Shown one piece after another: positions 49,797 through 60,733 of a stretch of 64,000 nt of DNA. The notes below the pieces were generated by a model. It ran no database searches. It was not told the origin of the DNA and saw nothing but the letters and a program-made list of their open reading frames with translations. The position numbers and the translations under genes were made by a program. Origin of the DNA: Phaeosaccion multiseriatum (lineage: Eukaryota; Ochrophyta, other classes); contig OZ218956.1 of the NCBI GenBank assembly GCA_965112735.1, positions 930,001-994,000 of the forward strand, read 5' to 3'. Position 1 is the first letter of the stretch. Every line of letters begins with the position of its first letter.

Positions 49797-52488
49797 TCAC
49801 CCCTCTGTGTATAGCACCACACCCTCGTTCCACATCTTCTTGACTCCAGTGTTGAGTCGCCTCAGCTGCCGGTCCGCGATGCTGGACAGGCTTTCCCCTT
49901 CGGCATCCCACTGGAGGAAGGGTAGATCTGGGCCCGCCTGTTCCGTCGGGGGCAGTGGCCTGTAGTCATAGTAGCGCAGCGCGTGGCATCGCTCCAGCAA
50001 GAGTGGTATAGAGATGGGTGGGTAAGACTGGAGAAGCTGAAGGTCAACGGCAAAGTCGCCCGCCAGGAGGTGCTCCCTCTGGGCCAGCAGCATGGACACA
50101 CAGAGGTACAGCAGCAGCTGCACAGGTTGCGTGTCAGCGAGGAGCTGGTCCCACAGCACGACGGTGTCTTGTACCGAAAACTCTCGGCTCAGCAAGCAGC
50201 TCAGCCACCGCAGCGCGTAGAAGGAGGGCACCACACCGAGGTGCTGGAGGTGGGCAGACAGCTGCGGGTCGTGCTTGTGCAGCAGGGAGGACAGGTCCTG
50301 CAGCTTGCCGTGCAGGCCCGTGTCTGTGTGGTCCATGGACTGCACGTACACGTCGCGTAGCTCCGCCAGCAGCGTGGTGAACGCGAAGAACGCTGTGGAG
50401 TTGGGGGGGGTGTATTAAGAAGTACTTTGAGTGAGGCCGAGTGTGGAACAGCGTTAAGGTTGTAAAAAGCGAATGTGGAGCTTCTCCTTCAGACCTCCGC
50501 CGGTGTGTCGCCTTTGGCCTCATCAGTTCCTTCCCGTTGCCCCTGTTTTCCTGCTAGTAAAAAGTAGTGCTACGCACTCACCGTCCGCCTCAGCAAACTC
50601 TCTCCATTCCGCGTCCTCGTCCTCCGCGAAAACACTAAAAAGAATAGCAACAATCTCGTTCATGCCCTGCACGTAACGAACTCCGGGATTGAGCTTCGCG
50701 TATCTGACAGATTGGGAGAGAGGGAGAGAGCGACAGGCAGAGAAGCTTTCGTTCAGACCCAGTGGCAGTCAGTAGTACGAACAGACCGCCAAGGACTTAC
50801 ATGAACAGGATCCTCGCCAACGCTTGGTGTGCCTTCCCTCCAGCCTTCCAGGGCCCCTCCTTCGCTCCCTCTTCGTCTTCCTCCCGCCTCCGTACCCCCC
50901 TTCCCTGCTGATCCTCCGTTGCTCCAGAGGGGGTAGATCGAGCGAAAAGCCTGGCCATGGGCATCGTTCTCATGACATCCTTGGTTATCTCCTCGATCAA
51001 CTGGTCGTCCAAGTGGTTCGCTAGAGGCCTCTTCCGACCCGATCCTCTCTCTCCCTCCCCCCCCCCCTGCTGCTGCTGCTGCTGCTCCTGCCCCTGCTGC
51101 CGTTGACTGCCACGGTTGGAGAACCGCAGAGGCTGCTCTACATCCTTGGCCCAGGACTGGTACAGCGCCCTCTGCTGCCGCAACCGATGCTCCCACCCCT
51201 GTAGCGGCTGCTGTGAGCCCGCTGACGAAGGTGGAACAGGCCCCGTCCTGGTCTCGGAAGAAAAGTCGAGCACCCCCAGCAGCAGCCTCCAGATCTGTGG
51301 CCGCAGCCCCCCCTTCTCGGGCACTCCCCACTTCTTGACGAAGGCCCTGACCTTGACGTGGTCTATCCTCTGACTGCCGAACCTGTTCCGCTTTCTGCTC
51401 CCCCCCCCTGCTCTGCCATTCGGTCGCTCCGTTGGAGCACCTCCTCCGCTTCCATCTAATTCTTCTCCCCCTGCTCCTCCTTCTCCTGCTCTCCCTGCTG
51501 GCATTTCTCCTCCTTCCCGTCCTTCCCCGAGCGACAGTGGCTCGTTCTCTGGCACCAAGGTGCCTTCTTCCCGTGGCCCCATGAAGAGCAGCTCTCTGAG
51601 CAGGTCCAACTTGTCCTGCTCTATCGCGGCGGCCGTTGCCGCGTTGGCTGGCGCGGGGCGGCGAAAGTAGAGCACTTTGCAGGGGAGGAGCCCCTCCGCA
51701 AAATCCTTATTCACCTGGCACAGAAGGACCGCAGAGAGGGACGATAGGAAGAGAGATGGACTATTGCGCCCCGCAGGTCGTGCCTACCATCGAGACAGGT
51801 CCAGGAGCTGCACCCGCTCACCCGCCGGCACTTTCAGGCATTCCCCTCACTCCTATACCTGTCTAATGCTAGCAATGCACGCGCTCCATGGCGCTCCGAA
51901 CAAAGAGTAATTATTGATCCCCAGGAAGACGTCGTTGACCATGACCTGAGAGCGATGGAGTAAAGGTTGTTGGGGTCAGTTGCAGAATGACCAAGAAGCC
52001 CTTGCAGCAAGCACGCTCTCGCCCCGAAGTCGTCCCCAGCCTTCCTCGCTCCAACTTCTCGAGCAGCTCACCTTACCACACCTCTCCACGGGTCCGATGC
52101 CAGAGTGATGCAAGGGATCAGGAACGGGGTCAAAGTTGTTGATGACGACGAAGCCCTGCTTGGCATCGTGTCGCAGCTTCACCGCCAAAGGCCCTGGCTC
52201 CTTAATCTTTACGACGATCACCTCTGCCATCAAGCCTGGGGCAGGCGAACGCATTTCGAACTCCATGTCCTCGTCTGAAAGCGCCTGAGTAGGCTGTTGC
52301 AAGGCAGCACGCTCTTCCCCCAAAGCCATCCTCAGCATTCCTCGCTCCAGCCTCTCGAACAGCTTCCCTTGTTCTTCACCCTTACCGCCTCCTTCTGCTG
52401 CGTCGCCATTTCTGCCGTTGCATTGCTGGCCTCTACTTCCAACAGCCTCCAAGGGCAGGGCAGTCATCCCCTCCCGATGACTAACCAT
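49797..52488 (-). CDS. PDZ + TBC domain RabGAP (TBC1D13-like)
   Basis: Five minus-strand exons, 52072-52488, 51859-51945, 50801-51714, 50582-50703 and 49797-50392, give 711 aa with closed phases. An N-terminal PDZ-like domain spans exons 1-3: EVIVVKIKEPGPLAVKLRHD, VMVNDVFLGINNYSLFGA, then LLPCKVLYFRRP. The TBC domain follows: LRPQIWRLLLGVL, the arginine finger ITKDVMRTMP (IxxDxxR), the glutamine finger YVQGMNEI, then LLHKHDPQLSAHLQHLGVVP, FYALRWLSCLLSREF and LWDQLLAD. TBC proteins switch off Rab GTPases; both catalytic fingers are intact. The linker is Gly/Glu/Gln-rich. The frame is open upstream of the chosen ATG to an acceptor-like GTTAG at 52612, so another 5' exon may exist. Confidence 0.85.
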
Positions 52489-53113
52489 GCGCTTCCCCTT
52501 CCTCGGCCCCTCGCCACCAGCACCTACGGGGGTCCTTGCAGGACTGAGTCTGTTGTATGGGCTGACTAGTGTGCTGCTCCTGGCCGTCAGCTGGCCGAAG
52601 ATATCGACTATCTAACTTCCAGCCCCATCCACACCAGAGTTCTCGGAGTGCTGCATGGAGGGGAGAGAGGCGAGAAGGAGAAGGGAGGGAAGAAATTCAA
52701 GGACAAATAAAGCGGGAGAGAGATTTCAGGAGTCAAGCACGTGCTAGGGGCTCAGGTAGACGGTGGGAAGAGAAAAAAAGAAAAAAGGGACAAAGAAAGC
52801 AGAGACCGTGGAGTCAAAGACGTGGGAGGGCCTGGGGCGGATGGTGCGAGGAGAAGATTGGTTCCTCTCCCCTCTAAACCTCCACAATAATCTTTGTGTT
52901 CCCTTGCTGGGGCCCAAATCCCGCCAACCAACCCTCGCGTTTCACCTCCCAACTCTCTCACACAGCTACCCACCGCTGAGTCGACTCAGGGTGGTCCAGA
53001 GGTCCTGACAGAGTTCAGGAGAGGAGGTTCAGGAGAGAAGGGCCGGTCGGAGGGGGGTGCCATTGACTTATTCTTTCTTTCTCCACTCGTCCCTACTTCC
53101 TCTCCTCCTGTCG
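52489..53113. promoter_or_regulatory. Divergent region between TBC and golgin genes
   Basis: About 625 bp between divergent starts. Positions 52489-52611 continue the TBC frame without a Met and may be part of its first coding exon. The remainder is purine-rich, with no gene seen. Confidence 0.4.
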
Positions 53114-56100
53114 ATGACTGAGGAGGGACAGCCTGCCGCTGCGGCGGCGGCGGTGGCGATGACGGAGGGGAGTGGTGGGACTCCGAGTAAAGAGCTGAGC
53201 AAGGACCAGATGATGAAGTACATTCGAAAAGCAAGGAAGACCATAGCAAAGCTCGAGAGCGAGAAGGCACAGCTCCAAGGCGAGCTCCAAGAGAAGAGCA
53301 GTAGCAAAAGCGGGGATGCTGAAGATGGAACCCCTGCCGATGACGCTCTCACGGGTGAGTGTTGAGTCATGTTGAGTGATTTCGTAGGACGAAAAGAGCG
53401 CTGTGGGAGGAAGGCCACGAGGACGAGAGAGCAGAGGAGCAGCTGCAGTAATCGTGCCGTCAGTAACACCCCCAACCCCCTTGGTTCCTCCCCCAGCTGG
53501 TATAACGGCCTCTCTTCACGAAGAGCTGGAAACATGGAAAGCGCAATTCCAAGAGCAGCTCCAATTGTCAGTGGCGGCCGAGCAAGCGAGCAGGGAGTGG
53601 AGAGAGCGCTTTGAGCAAGCGCAGAGCCAAAGCAAGGGGCGAGAAGCGACGCAGGTAGAGAGAGAGTTGGTCAGTCTTCAAAAGGAACAAGAGATGGAGC
53701 AGCTGCGGCAACAGGGGCAGGATGAGCGCGCCAGTCTGCAGGCGATCATTGAAGGGATGGAGGAGGACGTGCAGCAGAGGCAGGCGGCCATGAAAGACTT
53801 GGTGCACCAGCTCGATGCGTTGCAGGAAGAAAAGGATAGTGCGCTCGCGATGCTGAAAGAGCAGCAGGAGCGTGCCAAAGTGGAGGAGGGAGAGGCTATC
53901 GAAAAGGCAGCGCAAGAGCAGGAAACCTTTCGGCGCATCGAGGGCCTGGAAAAGAGGTTGAGGGAGGCCGACGAGATGGCGGAGAGTCAGAGACAAGAAG
54001 CAGCTGATGCCAATCAGGTGTTTGAGGCTGAAGTGGCTTCTCTGAGGGCTCTGCAGGGAGCAGGGGGCGAGAAGGAGGCAGCGCTGGCCCAGCAGCTCGA
54101 AGCGGCGAGGTTGGAGAAGGAAGAGGTGGAAGCTCAGGCCAGTGCAGTGAAGGAGCAACTCCGTCAAGCTGAGCAGGCGCTGGAAACAGAGAGAAAGGCA
54201 GGTGGTGTGGCTACCGACAAGGCCGCGGCAGAAGCTGTGGAACGCGTAGAAGCAGCCGTACAGGAAACGAAACTTGAGGCTCAGAGAGAGACGGCGGTAG
54301 CACTTGAAGCAGCCGCCGCCCAGCACGCCCAAGGGGCCGAGAGCGGTAGAGCAGCGCAGGAGCAGGCCCTGGGCAGAATTGGCGAACTCGAGGCCCAGCT
54401 GACTGGGCTGAGTGAGACGGACAAAGAAAGGAAACAGCTGGAGGAAGAGGTGGGGAAGTTGAAGGAGGAGCGGGGCGAGCAAGAGAAGAAGATGCTGGTG
54501 CTTCTGGAGCAATTGGAGGAGGTAGAGGGCAAGCTGGCACAGCGCGATGAGATGCATGGAAACGCAGACGGCCAGAGAAACGGGGATATCCATCAGCAGG
54601 CTACCGTTTACCTTGACCCGGAGAATGATAGTAGCACCCTCGATAAGTCGGTGGTCTCGCATTTGCACTCGACGCTCGAAGAAGCCATCGCCGCCGCGGA
54701 CTCCAAAGCGAGGTCATTGGCACAGGACGTTGAGGAGCTCTTGCGCAATCCTGACATGGGGCCAAGCACGTGCACGCAGAGTGCCGCTGGAGACGAGGGA
54801 CGGGAAGTCGACGACGGAGGGGGCCAGGAAGGAGGGGTGGAGGGCACTATGAGTGGGGAGAGCACCGACCAAGACGAAGGAGGGTCGGGAGAGGTACGTT
54901 TGAGGGGAGATGTGGAGCGCGAGAGGCTGGCTTCGTTGCGGTCAAGTTTGGCGTTGGCCCAATCCAGAGTCGCAGAGCTGGAGGATGTGGAAGGTGGAGA
55001 GGAGATGGGTAGGCAGGCAGGGGCGCTGGAGGAGAAGCTCAATGATGTGCAGCGCCTCTATTCGGATAGTCAGGCCGAGCTCGAGCGGGTCAGGGCAGAG
55101 GCGGAGGAGAGCAGAGCGAAGGCAGTGGGGGAGGAGGAGCGACAACTCGCCCGACTTGCTCAGCTGGAGCAAGATTTGGCAGCAGCAGAAGTAGCGACTG
55201 AGGAATTTGATGCCCAAGTGGTAGCGCTGAAGGCCGAGGCGGAGACAGCAGCGGGCGCAGCCAAGGCAGCTGAGACCGCAGTTGAGGCTATCGAGTGCAG
55301 GCTCGAGGAAGCTCAGACGCATGTGGCTTCGCTGGAGGCAGAGAGGGCCACGAACGTGGAGAAGGCCCAACAAGTCCAGGAGGAGCTACGAGAAGAGTTG
55401 GCGGATTTGAGACGCGAGAAAGAGCAAGCAGGGGATGCCACGGAAGCGGCCGACAATGCCTTGGCTCTCGAGCTCGAGGGGTGCAAGGCAAAGCTTGCTG
55501 AGATGCAAAACGAGTACGAGGCGCGCAACGAGCGGGAAAGGGCTCACAATATGGGGCAGCAAGAGCAAGAACAGAGGCTAGCAGAGCTACAGCAGGAGAA
55601 GGGAGAGGCCATAGAGGCAGCAGCGCTGCTGCAGGAGCGGCTGGACCAATACCAGGCCCAGATTCGGGCAGCGGAAGCAGAAAGAGACGGCTGCGAGCAG
55701 AGTGCGGCGTCTGCGCAGGCGACGCACGACAGCCTCCGAGAGGAGCTCGCGGCTGCGCGGCAAGAGGCGGCGCAGGCGGCGGAGGCTGCGGCGGAGGAAG
55801 TCACCTCGCTGGAGAAGACGGTGGCGGACCTGCTCTCCCGCCTGGAGGACGAGAACTGCGCCAAGGAGGGCGTCGAGGCGGATCTGAGCAAGAAGGTGCG
55901 TACTGCCTGCAAGTGCCCTCCAAGGCAGAAAGCAGGTGTCCTGTCCTCCCCGCACCCCATCCTCCCCCCATCTCGAAGGCACCTCCCTTGCTCAAAGCGT
56001 ATTGCTCCGCTGCGTTGTTGTATCCTTCGTGTTTGTCCATGCCACGCAACCAAAAGGTGACCGCTCTCGAGTCGGAAAAGGCAGGGCAGGTGTCCACCAT

Positions 56101-59100
56101 GCGCAAACTCATGACAAAGATGAAGAAGGAGAGAGAGGAGCACGAGCAGTCCATGACTGAGAGAGACTCCATTGTAACGGCGCTGCAGCAGCAGGTTGAC
56201 ACCATGGAAGACAAGAACAAGGCCTTGAGCAAGGGGGAGGAGGAGAAGGAGCAGGCGCTCGCTCGGGGCAGGGAGGAGCTGGCTGCGGAGAAGGAGCGGC
56301 AGGAGAATGAGGTTGCGGCGGCTCGGGGAAAGGAAAAGGAGATGCAAGAGAAGGTGCAGGCATTGGAGCTGCAGGTTGTCGCTGCGAATGGGGAGAAGGA
56401 CAGCAATCGAGACAAGCTCAAGTCCTCGGTTGCGCAGCTCAAGACTATGCAAGATCGCTGCAGGGAGCTGGATGAGCTGTACAGCAGCAGCAAGGCGGAG
56501 CTAGCACGCCTCAAGACGGTGGAGGTGGGTGTACAGAACGTGCCACCAATTGTAATGAGGGGGCAGAATGGTGACCTCGCGGGGGGGGTCAAAAGGCACG
56601 AGAGCCTGCTTCCAAAGAACAAAAGTTTACCGACTTACACACACTTCCTCAACTGTCACCATGCACATTCCCCCCTCGTCTGCTCAATCTGCTCAAAGAC
56701 GGAGTTAAAGGAGCTACAGGCCAGGAGCAAGGAGGAGCAACAGGCAGCCGCGTCGCTGGACTCAGCTCGCGTGGGGCTGGAGGAGAAGGTGAAGCGTCTG
56801 TCGGGCCTCCTGAAGAAGTTGCAGCACCAATCGAAGGTCAAGGATGCCGAATTGTCCAGGCTGCTCGCCGGGCCTGCCCCACCCAAGGTGCTGGGGGTGA
56901 GCTTGAGGGTCCGGGCGGGGGGCGACCGGGGGAGAACGGATGAGGGAAAGGAGGAGGAGGAGAAGGAGGAGGATGGGGACGGGGACGTCCAACACGAGCC
57001 CTCGTCAAGCGTCGTCTGGTGCCTTGTGCACGAAAGGGACGAGGGAGCAGCAGCGATGGGAGCTGCTGAGGCCAATGCTCAGGAGGGCGTGTGGGTGAAG
57101 CAGGAGGTTGTGAGATCTTGGCTGATGAAGGGCGAAACTACCCCGGAAGCTGGCGCTGAGAAGGTAGACGAAGGTGGCACGGGAAGCGAGGGCGAGGAGC
57201 AAGGGTGGCCAAGAGTACTGCAGGATGGGTTTGAGGCGGAGAAGGGAATGGCCAAGGCGAGGGAGGCAACGCTGCAGGAGAAGCTCGAGCAGCTGCAGAC
57301 GGACTACTCAAGGTACAAGGCCCGGGCACACAAAGCTCTCAAGCAGTTCACAGAGGCGGGGGCGGATGATAAGGCCAAGGACCGTCAGATCCTGGAGCTG
57401 GAGGAAAGGCTCGGTGCCGAGACGCAAGAGGCAGACAGGAAGAGGCAGGGCCTGGAGAGCGAGGTGCAGGACTTAACGGAGAGGCAGAGCAAGGCGCAGG
57501 AGGAGCTGGCGGAGGCAAGACAGGTCAGTGTCCGGGTCAGGCTGCTCGGCTGTGTGCTCCGGGCTCAGGCTTGGACGGTCCGCCTCCGAATCTCTCCGTA
57601 ACCACTCACACGATCGTCTTTCCATGCTGTTGCGACACCAAAATTCTGCAGGCGCTCAAGGCCGCGGAAGAGTATCGACTGCAGGTGAGTGGAGGGGGGG
57701 CGGCACACTGTTGTCGATGCACTGTCGAGGGGTCCACACGTCCCTTTTGGCGCGCTGCGGTCAACTCATCTGTCCAATCATCTATCGAACCTTTGCTTTA
57801 GGTCAAGGCACTGGAGGAGAAGCTTAAGGAGACGGAATCTCGCGCGACCTCCTTGCGGGAGGAGCTGACTGCAGATGGCGAGGAGATGGAAGGCCTCAGA
57901 AAGGCTAGAGAGGCCGCAGTGACGCAGGCCAAGGAGCTCAGGGTGCAAGTAGAAGAGCACAAGGCCATCTGCCAGCGACTTGAGGAGGATCTGAGGGCCA
58001 GCACAGCAGAGTTGGACCATTGGAAGGCGCTGGGCGGCGGAGGAGTCGGAGGAGGGGCGGGCAGCGAGGGTATCGAGAACAGGGCTAGTAGCCACAGCCA
58101 AGGCAATGCCGCTAGGGAACACGTGAGTGAGGTGGGTGGGTATGTTAGTCTCCTTCGCATAGGCCTGTGCCCCAAACGGGCTCTGCGAGCCACACGTTTT
58201 CCTCTCTTTCCCGACCACCCCTCCTCTCTCACCCGTAGTCCCTCACGGACTTGACCCCCATTTCTTCACTTATTGTGGCTGCAGAATCTGCCCTCAGAGG
58301 AGCGCGAGGGCGAGACAGCCCAGACAGAGCATGGCAACGGGGCAGACTCATCGACCACCCCTGCTCCTGGGCACTCCACGCTCAGTCGGCAGCAGTCCTC
58401 TGCATCAGTCAGTAGCACCGACGGCGGAGGAAGCGCAGCGCCACCTTTGCTGGCGTTGGCTCAGATGCAAAGTAGATACGTGGACGAGAAGGGCCGAGAC
58501 AGCGCGGCTCTGGCTGAGCTACAGCTGGAGGTGCAGGTGAGGGGCTGGGGGGCACTCCTTGGACACGGTTGCAGGATCCCACCAGTCTTGCGTGACTCCT
58601 TCCTGGACAACCAACCCATATGTTCTGACCTGACTCGTGCAACCGATACTTCAACAACTGTTTATCAGGAAATGGAGGTTCGCATGGGGCAGCTAACCGC
58701 GCAAGAAGCGGTTCTGAAGAGCACGATCCGTCAGCTGGAGCAGCAGCTGGAGAGGGAGAGAGAGCTCGGGAGCAGCCACACCGGCGCCGTGAACGTGGAG
58801 TACCTCCACCAGGTTGTGACTAGATACATCGCGGCCAGGGACGTCTCAGAAAAGGTAGAAAGGGGTGCGAAAAGTGGTGGTCTTCGTCTCGCTTCTTGCA
58901 TCTGCCTCACCGCCTAGCTCCTGTGTTCGTCTTGCGTCTGCTCAGAGGCAACTGTTGCCGGTACTGAGTCGCATCCTCCACCTCAAGAAGGAGGAGATTC
59001 GAGAGGTGGAGGCAAGACTCGTGGAGCTGGAAAGGAGCCGCGTGCGGCAGGCAGCAGGCGCGGTGGGGGGCGTGGTGGGCGGAGCAGCTGGAGCCGTGGG

Positions 59101-59182
59101 AGGGGTGGTGGGGTGGGGATGGCGAACAGTCAGAGGAGGAGGAGGAGGGGGGGAAGCAGAAGACGCTGAGACACCGACTTGA
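53114..59182 (+). CDS. GRIP-domain golgin, long coiled coil
   Basis: Nine exons, 53114-53354, 53497-55895, 56057-56524, 56699-57523, 57652-57684, 57802-58122, 58285-58536, 58669-58854 and 58946-59182, give 1653 aa, all in frame. The N-terminus has YIRKARKTIAKLESEKAQL. Almost everything to residue 1550 is heptad-rich coiled coil (Glu/Gln/Ala/Leu), with a Gly/Glu-rich break near 700. The C-terminus is a GRIP domain: VEYLHQVVTRYIAARDVSEK joined to RQLLPVLSRILHLKKEEI, with the critical tyrosine present. GRIP binds Arl1-GTP at the trans-Golgi, so this is a TGN tether of the golgin-245/GCC185 kind. A Gly/Val tail follows. The middle of exon 4 (about 56895-57130) is open but not coiled coil and could hide an intron. 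Confidence 0.88.
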
Positions 59183-59229
59183 GACAACGGCATTTGGCGT
59201 CAGCATAACCTAATCTTACAACCAGTTTC

Positions 59230-60390
59230 TTATTCTTCTACGTCTCTGTCAGCCGCACCCTGCTTACTATGATATCCTAAGGAGGTGCTCGCTGATCCAC
59301 TAGCTGCTGTCCCCACGTTCCGCCCCCGGGCACCGGCTCTGCTGCCGGGCTTCCGCGCGGGTCTCCCCGCCGGCGGGACGGTGTACAACAGCGCCCTGGG
59401 CTTGTCCCTGAACTCAAAGTCGATGGGCAGCAGCCACGCTAATCGCGGTCCCGTCCCGAACACGTCCTGCCAGTCCACACGCTTGAAGACGCTGGGGTCC
59501 ATCCTCACTCTTTCCTTTCTCCTGCGCTGCATGCGGTCCACAGTGCCCACGCCGGTCACCACCCCATTGATCTGGCTGCTCATCATGCTCACCACAAACA
59601 TGGCCCCTGCAAAGGCCAGAACCAGGCACACCCGAATCATGTTGGCCTCTGCCCCGGTGTAGTCGTCGCACACATCGGCCTCCAGCTCGCATATCAAAAA
59701 GTGGTACAGGATCAGGGAGAGGCAGTACACGCACGCCGTGAGCGTGTACAGGAGAAAGAGGAAGAAGTGCTTGAGGTTTGTTGCGCCAATGCAGTTGTTC
59801 ATCCAGGGGCAGTGATGGTCCATCCGCACCACGCAGCGCCCACAGGTGCGGCAGTGGTGCGATCTGGGTGGCTTGTACGCGTCGCACCGCCCGCACATGT
59901 TGCCTGGGACGCTCCGTCCGCCATCGGGGTTAGGCAAGGGCTGCGCGTTCCTCGGCAGAGTGCCAGGGTCCGTGATCATGGTCTTGACATGCGCCCACAG
60001 CGCCAGAAAGCTTACCGCACAGTAGCAAATGGCATGCACGAAGTAGAAGGTGTGGACTACCAAACTTACGTAGCACACTACGAACGCCCCGTATAGAAGG
60101 CAGATCCACGTGATGATGGCCATCGACAAGCCGACCTTACAGAGGGGAGAGAGCGAGAAGGGGTGGCATGAGATGCAGCATACCCTTCCCTCAGTGCCCA
60201 GTCCAGAATGAAGGAGGGAATGGACGAAAAGCTGCTCAACAGGAAGGGCAACACACAGGATGGGCCTCACTTTGTCATTGGTATTGCACCAGATCTTGGC
60301 CTCCTCGGTCGTGCCCACAATCGGTTCAGTTCCATACATGGTCATACCATCTACCACCTGACGGGATGAAGTCAGGCCCGTTGACTCCAT
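59230..60390 (-). CDS. DHHC-type protein S-palmitoyltransferase
   Basis: Two minus-strand exons, 60271-60390 and 59230-60135, join in phase 0 to 341 aa. Two membrane helices precede the catalytic domain (LSMAIITWICLLYGAFVVCY; VHAICYCAVSFLALWAHV). The DPG motif is DPGTLP. The Cys-rich domain has CGRCDAYKPPRSHHCRTCGRC, then VVRMDHHCPWMNNCIG with the catalytic DHHC intact. Two further helices follow (FFLFLLYTLTACVYCLSLIL; CLVLAFAGAMFVVSMM). The usual TTxE motif after the last helix reads VTGVGTVDR instead. The tail is basic and Ser/Gly-rich. Such enzymes acylate cysteines of membrane-associated proteins. A second in-frame ATG lies 15 codons downstream. Confidence 0.92.
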   Translation of the reverse strand: MESTGLTSSRQVVDGMTMYGTEPIVGTTEEAKIWCNTNDKVRPILCVALPVEQLFVHSLLHSGLGTEGRVCCISCHPFSLSPLCKVGLSMAIITWICLLYGAFVVCYVSLVVHTFYFVHAICYCAVSFLALWAHVKTMITDPGTLPRNAQPLPNPDGGRSVPGNMCGRCDAYKPPRSHHCRTCGRCVVRMDHHCPWMNNCIGATNLKHFFLFLLYTLTACVYCLSLILYHFLICELEADVCDDYTGAEANMIRVCLVLAFAGAMFVVSMMSSQINGVVTGVGTVDRMQRRRKERVRMDPSVFKRVDWQDVFGTGPRLAWLLPIDFEFRDKPRALLYTVPPAGRPARKPGSRAGARGRNVGTAASGSASTSLGYHSKQGAADRDVEE

Positions 60391-60733
60391 CCCTCCCCAA
60401 GCCTGCGAGCCTGCCAGACTTTCCGTTACTTTTGCTATCGACGGCCTTTTCTCATCCTCAAGCGCCTATATGGTATCTCGATTGCACGAATAAAGCTCGC
60501 ACAGTAAGTGCGGTATCAGGTGTGGGTGGATGAGGTGGAGGCTAAGCGCTTTTCACGCGAAGATGAGGAAAAAAATAAAAAAAATGGGCAAGAGAAAACG
60601 GGACCGTCTGTTGCCATCTATCGTTGTTTGGGCCTCCCGGGCCTCCTCCCCAATTTTATCGTTGATTTTTTTCCTCCTTCTCCTCTGAGATCCATGTGAA
60701 CCTACCTATTGCTTGAGTGGCAGGGACCCCTTC
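60391..60733. promoter_or_regulatory. Putative bidirectional promoter, DHHC / coiled-coil gene
   Basis: This 343-bp gap lies between divergent start codons. It includes an A-rich stretch and GTTGCCATCTATCGTTG, similar to the CCATCTATG motif beside the mariner-like repeat. I see no coding sequence. Confidence 0.35.
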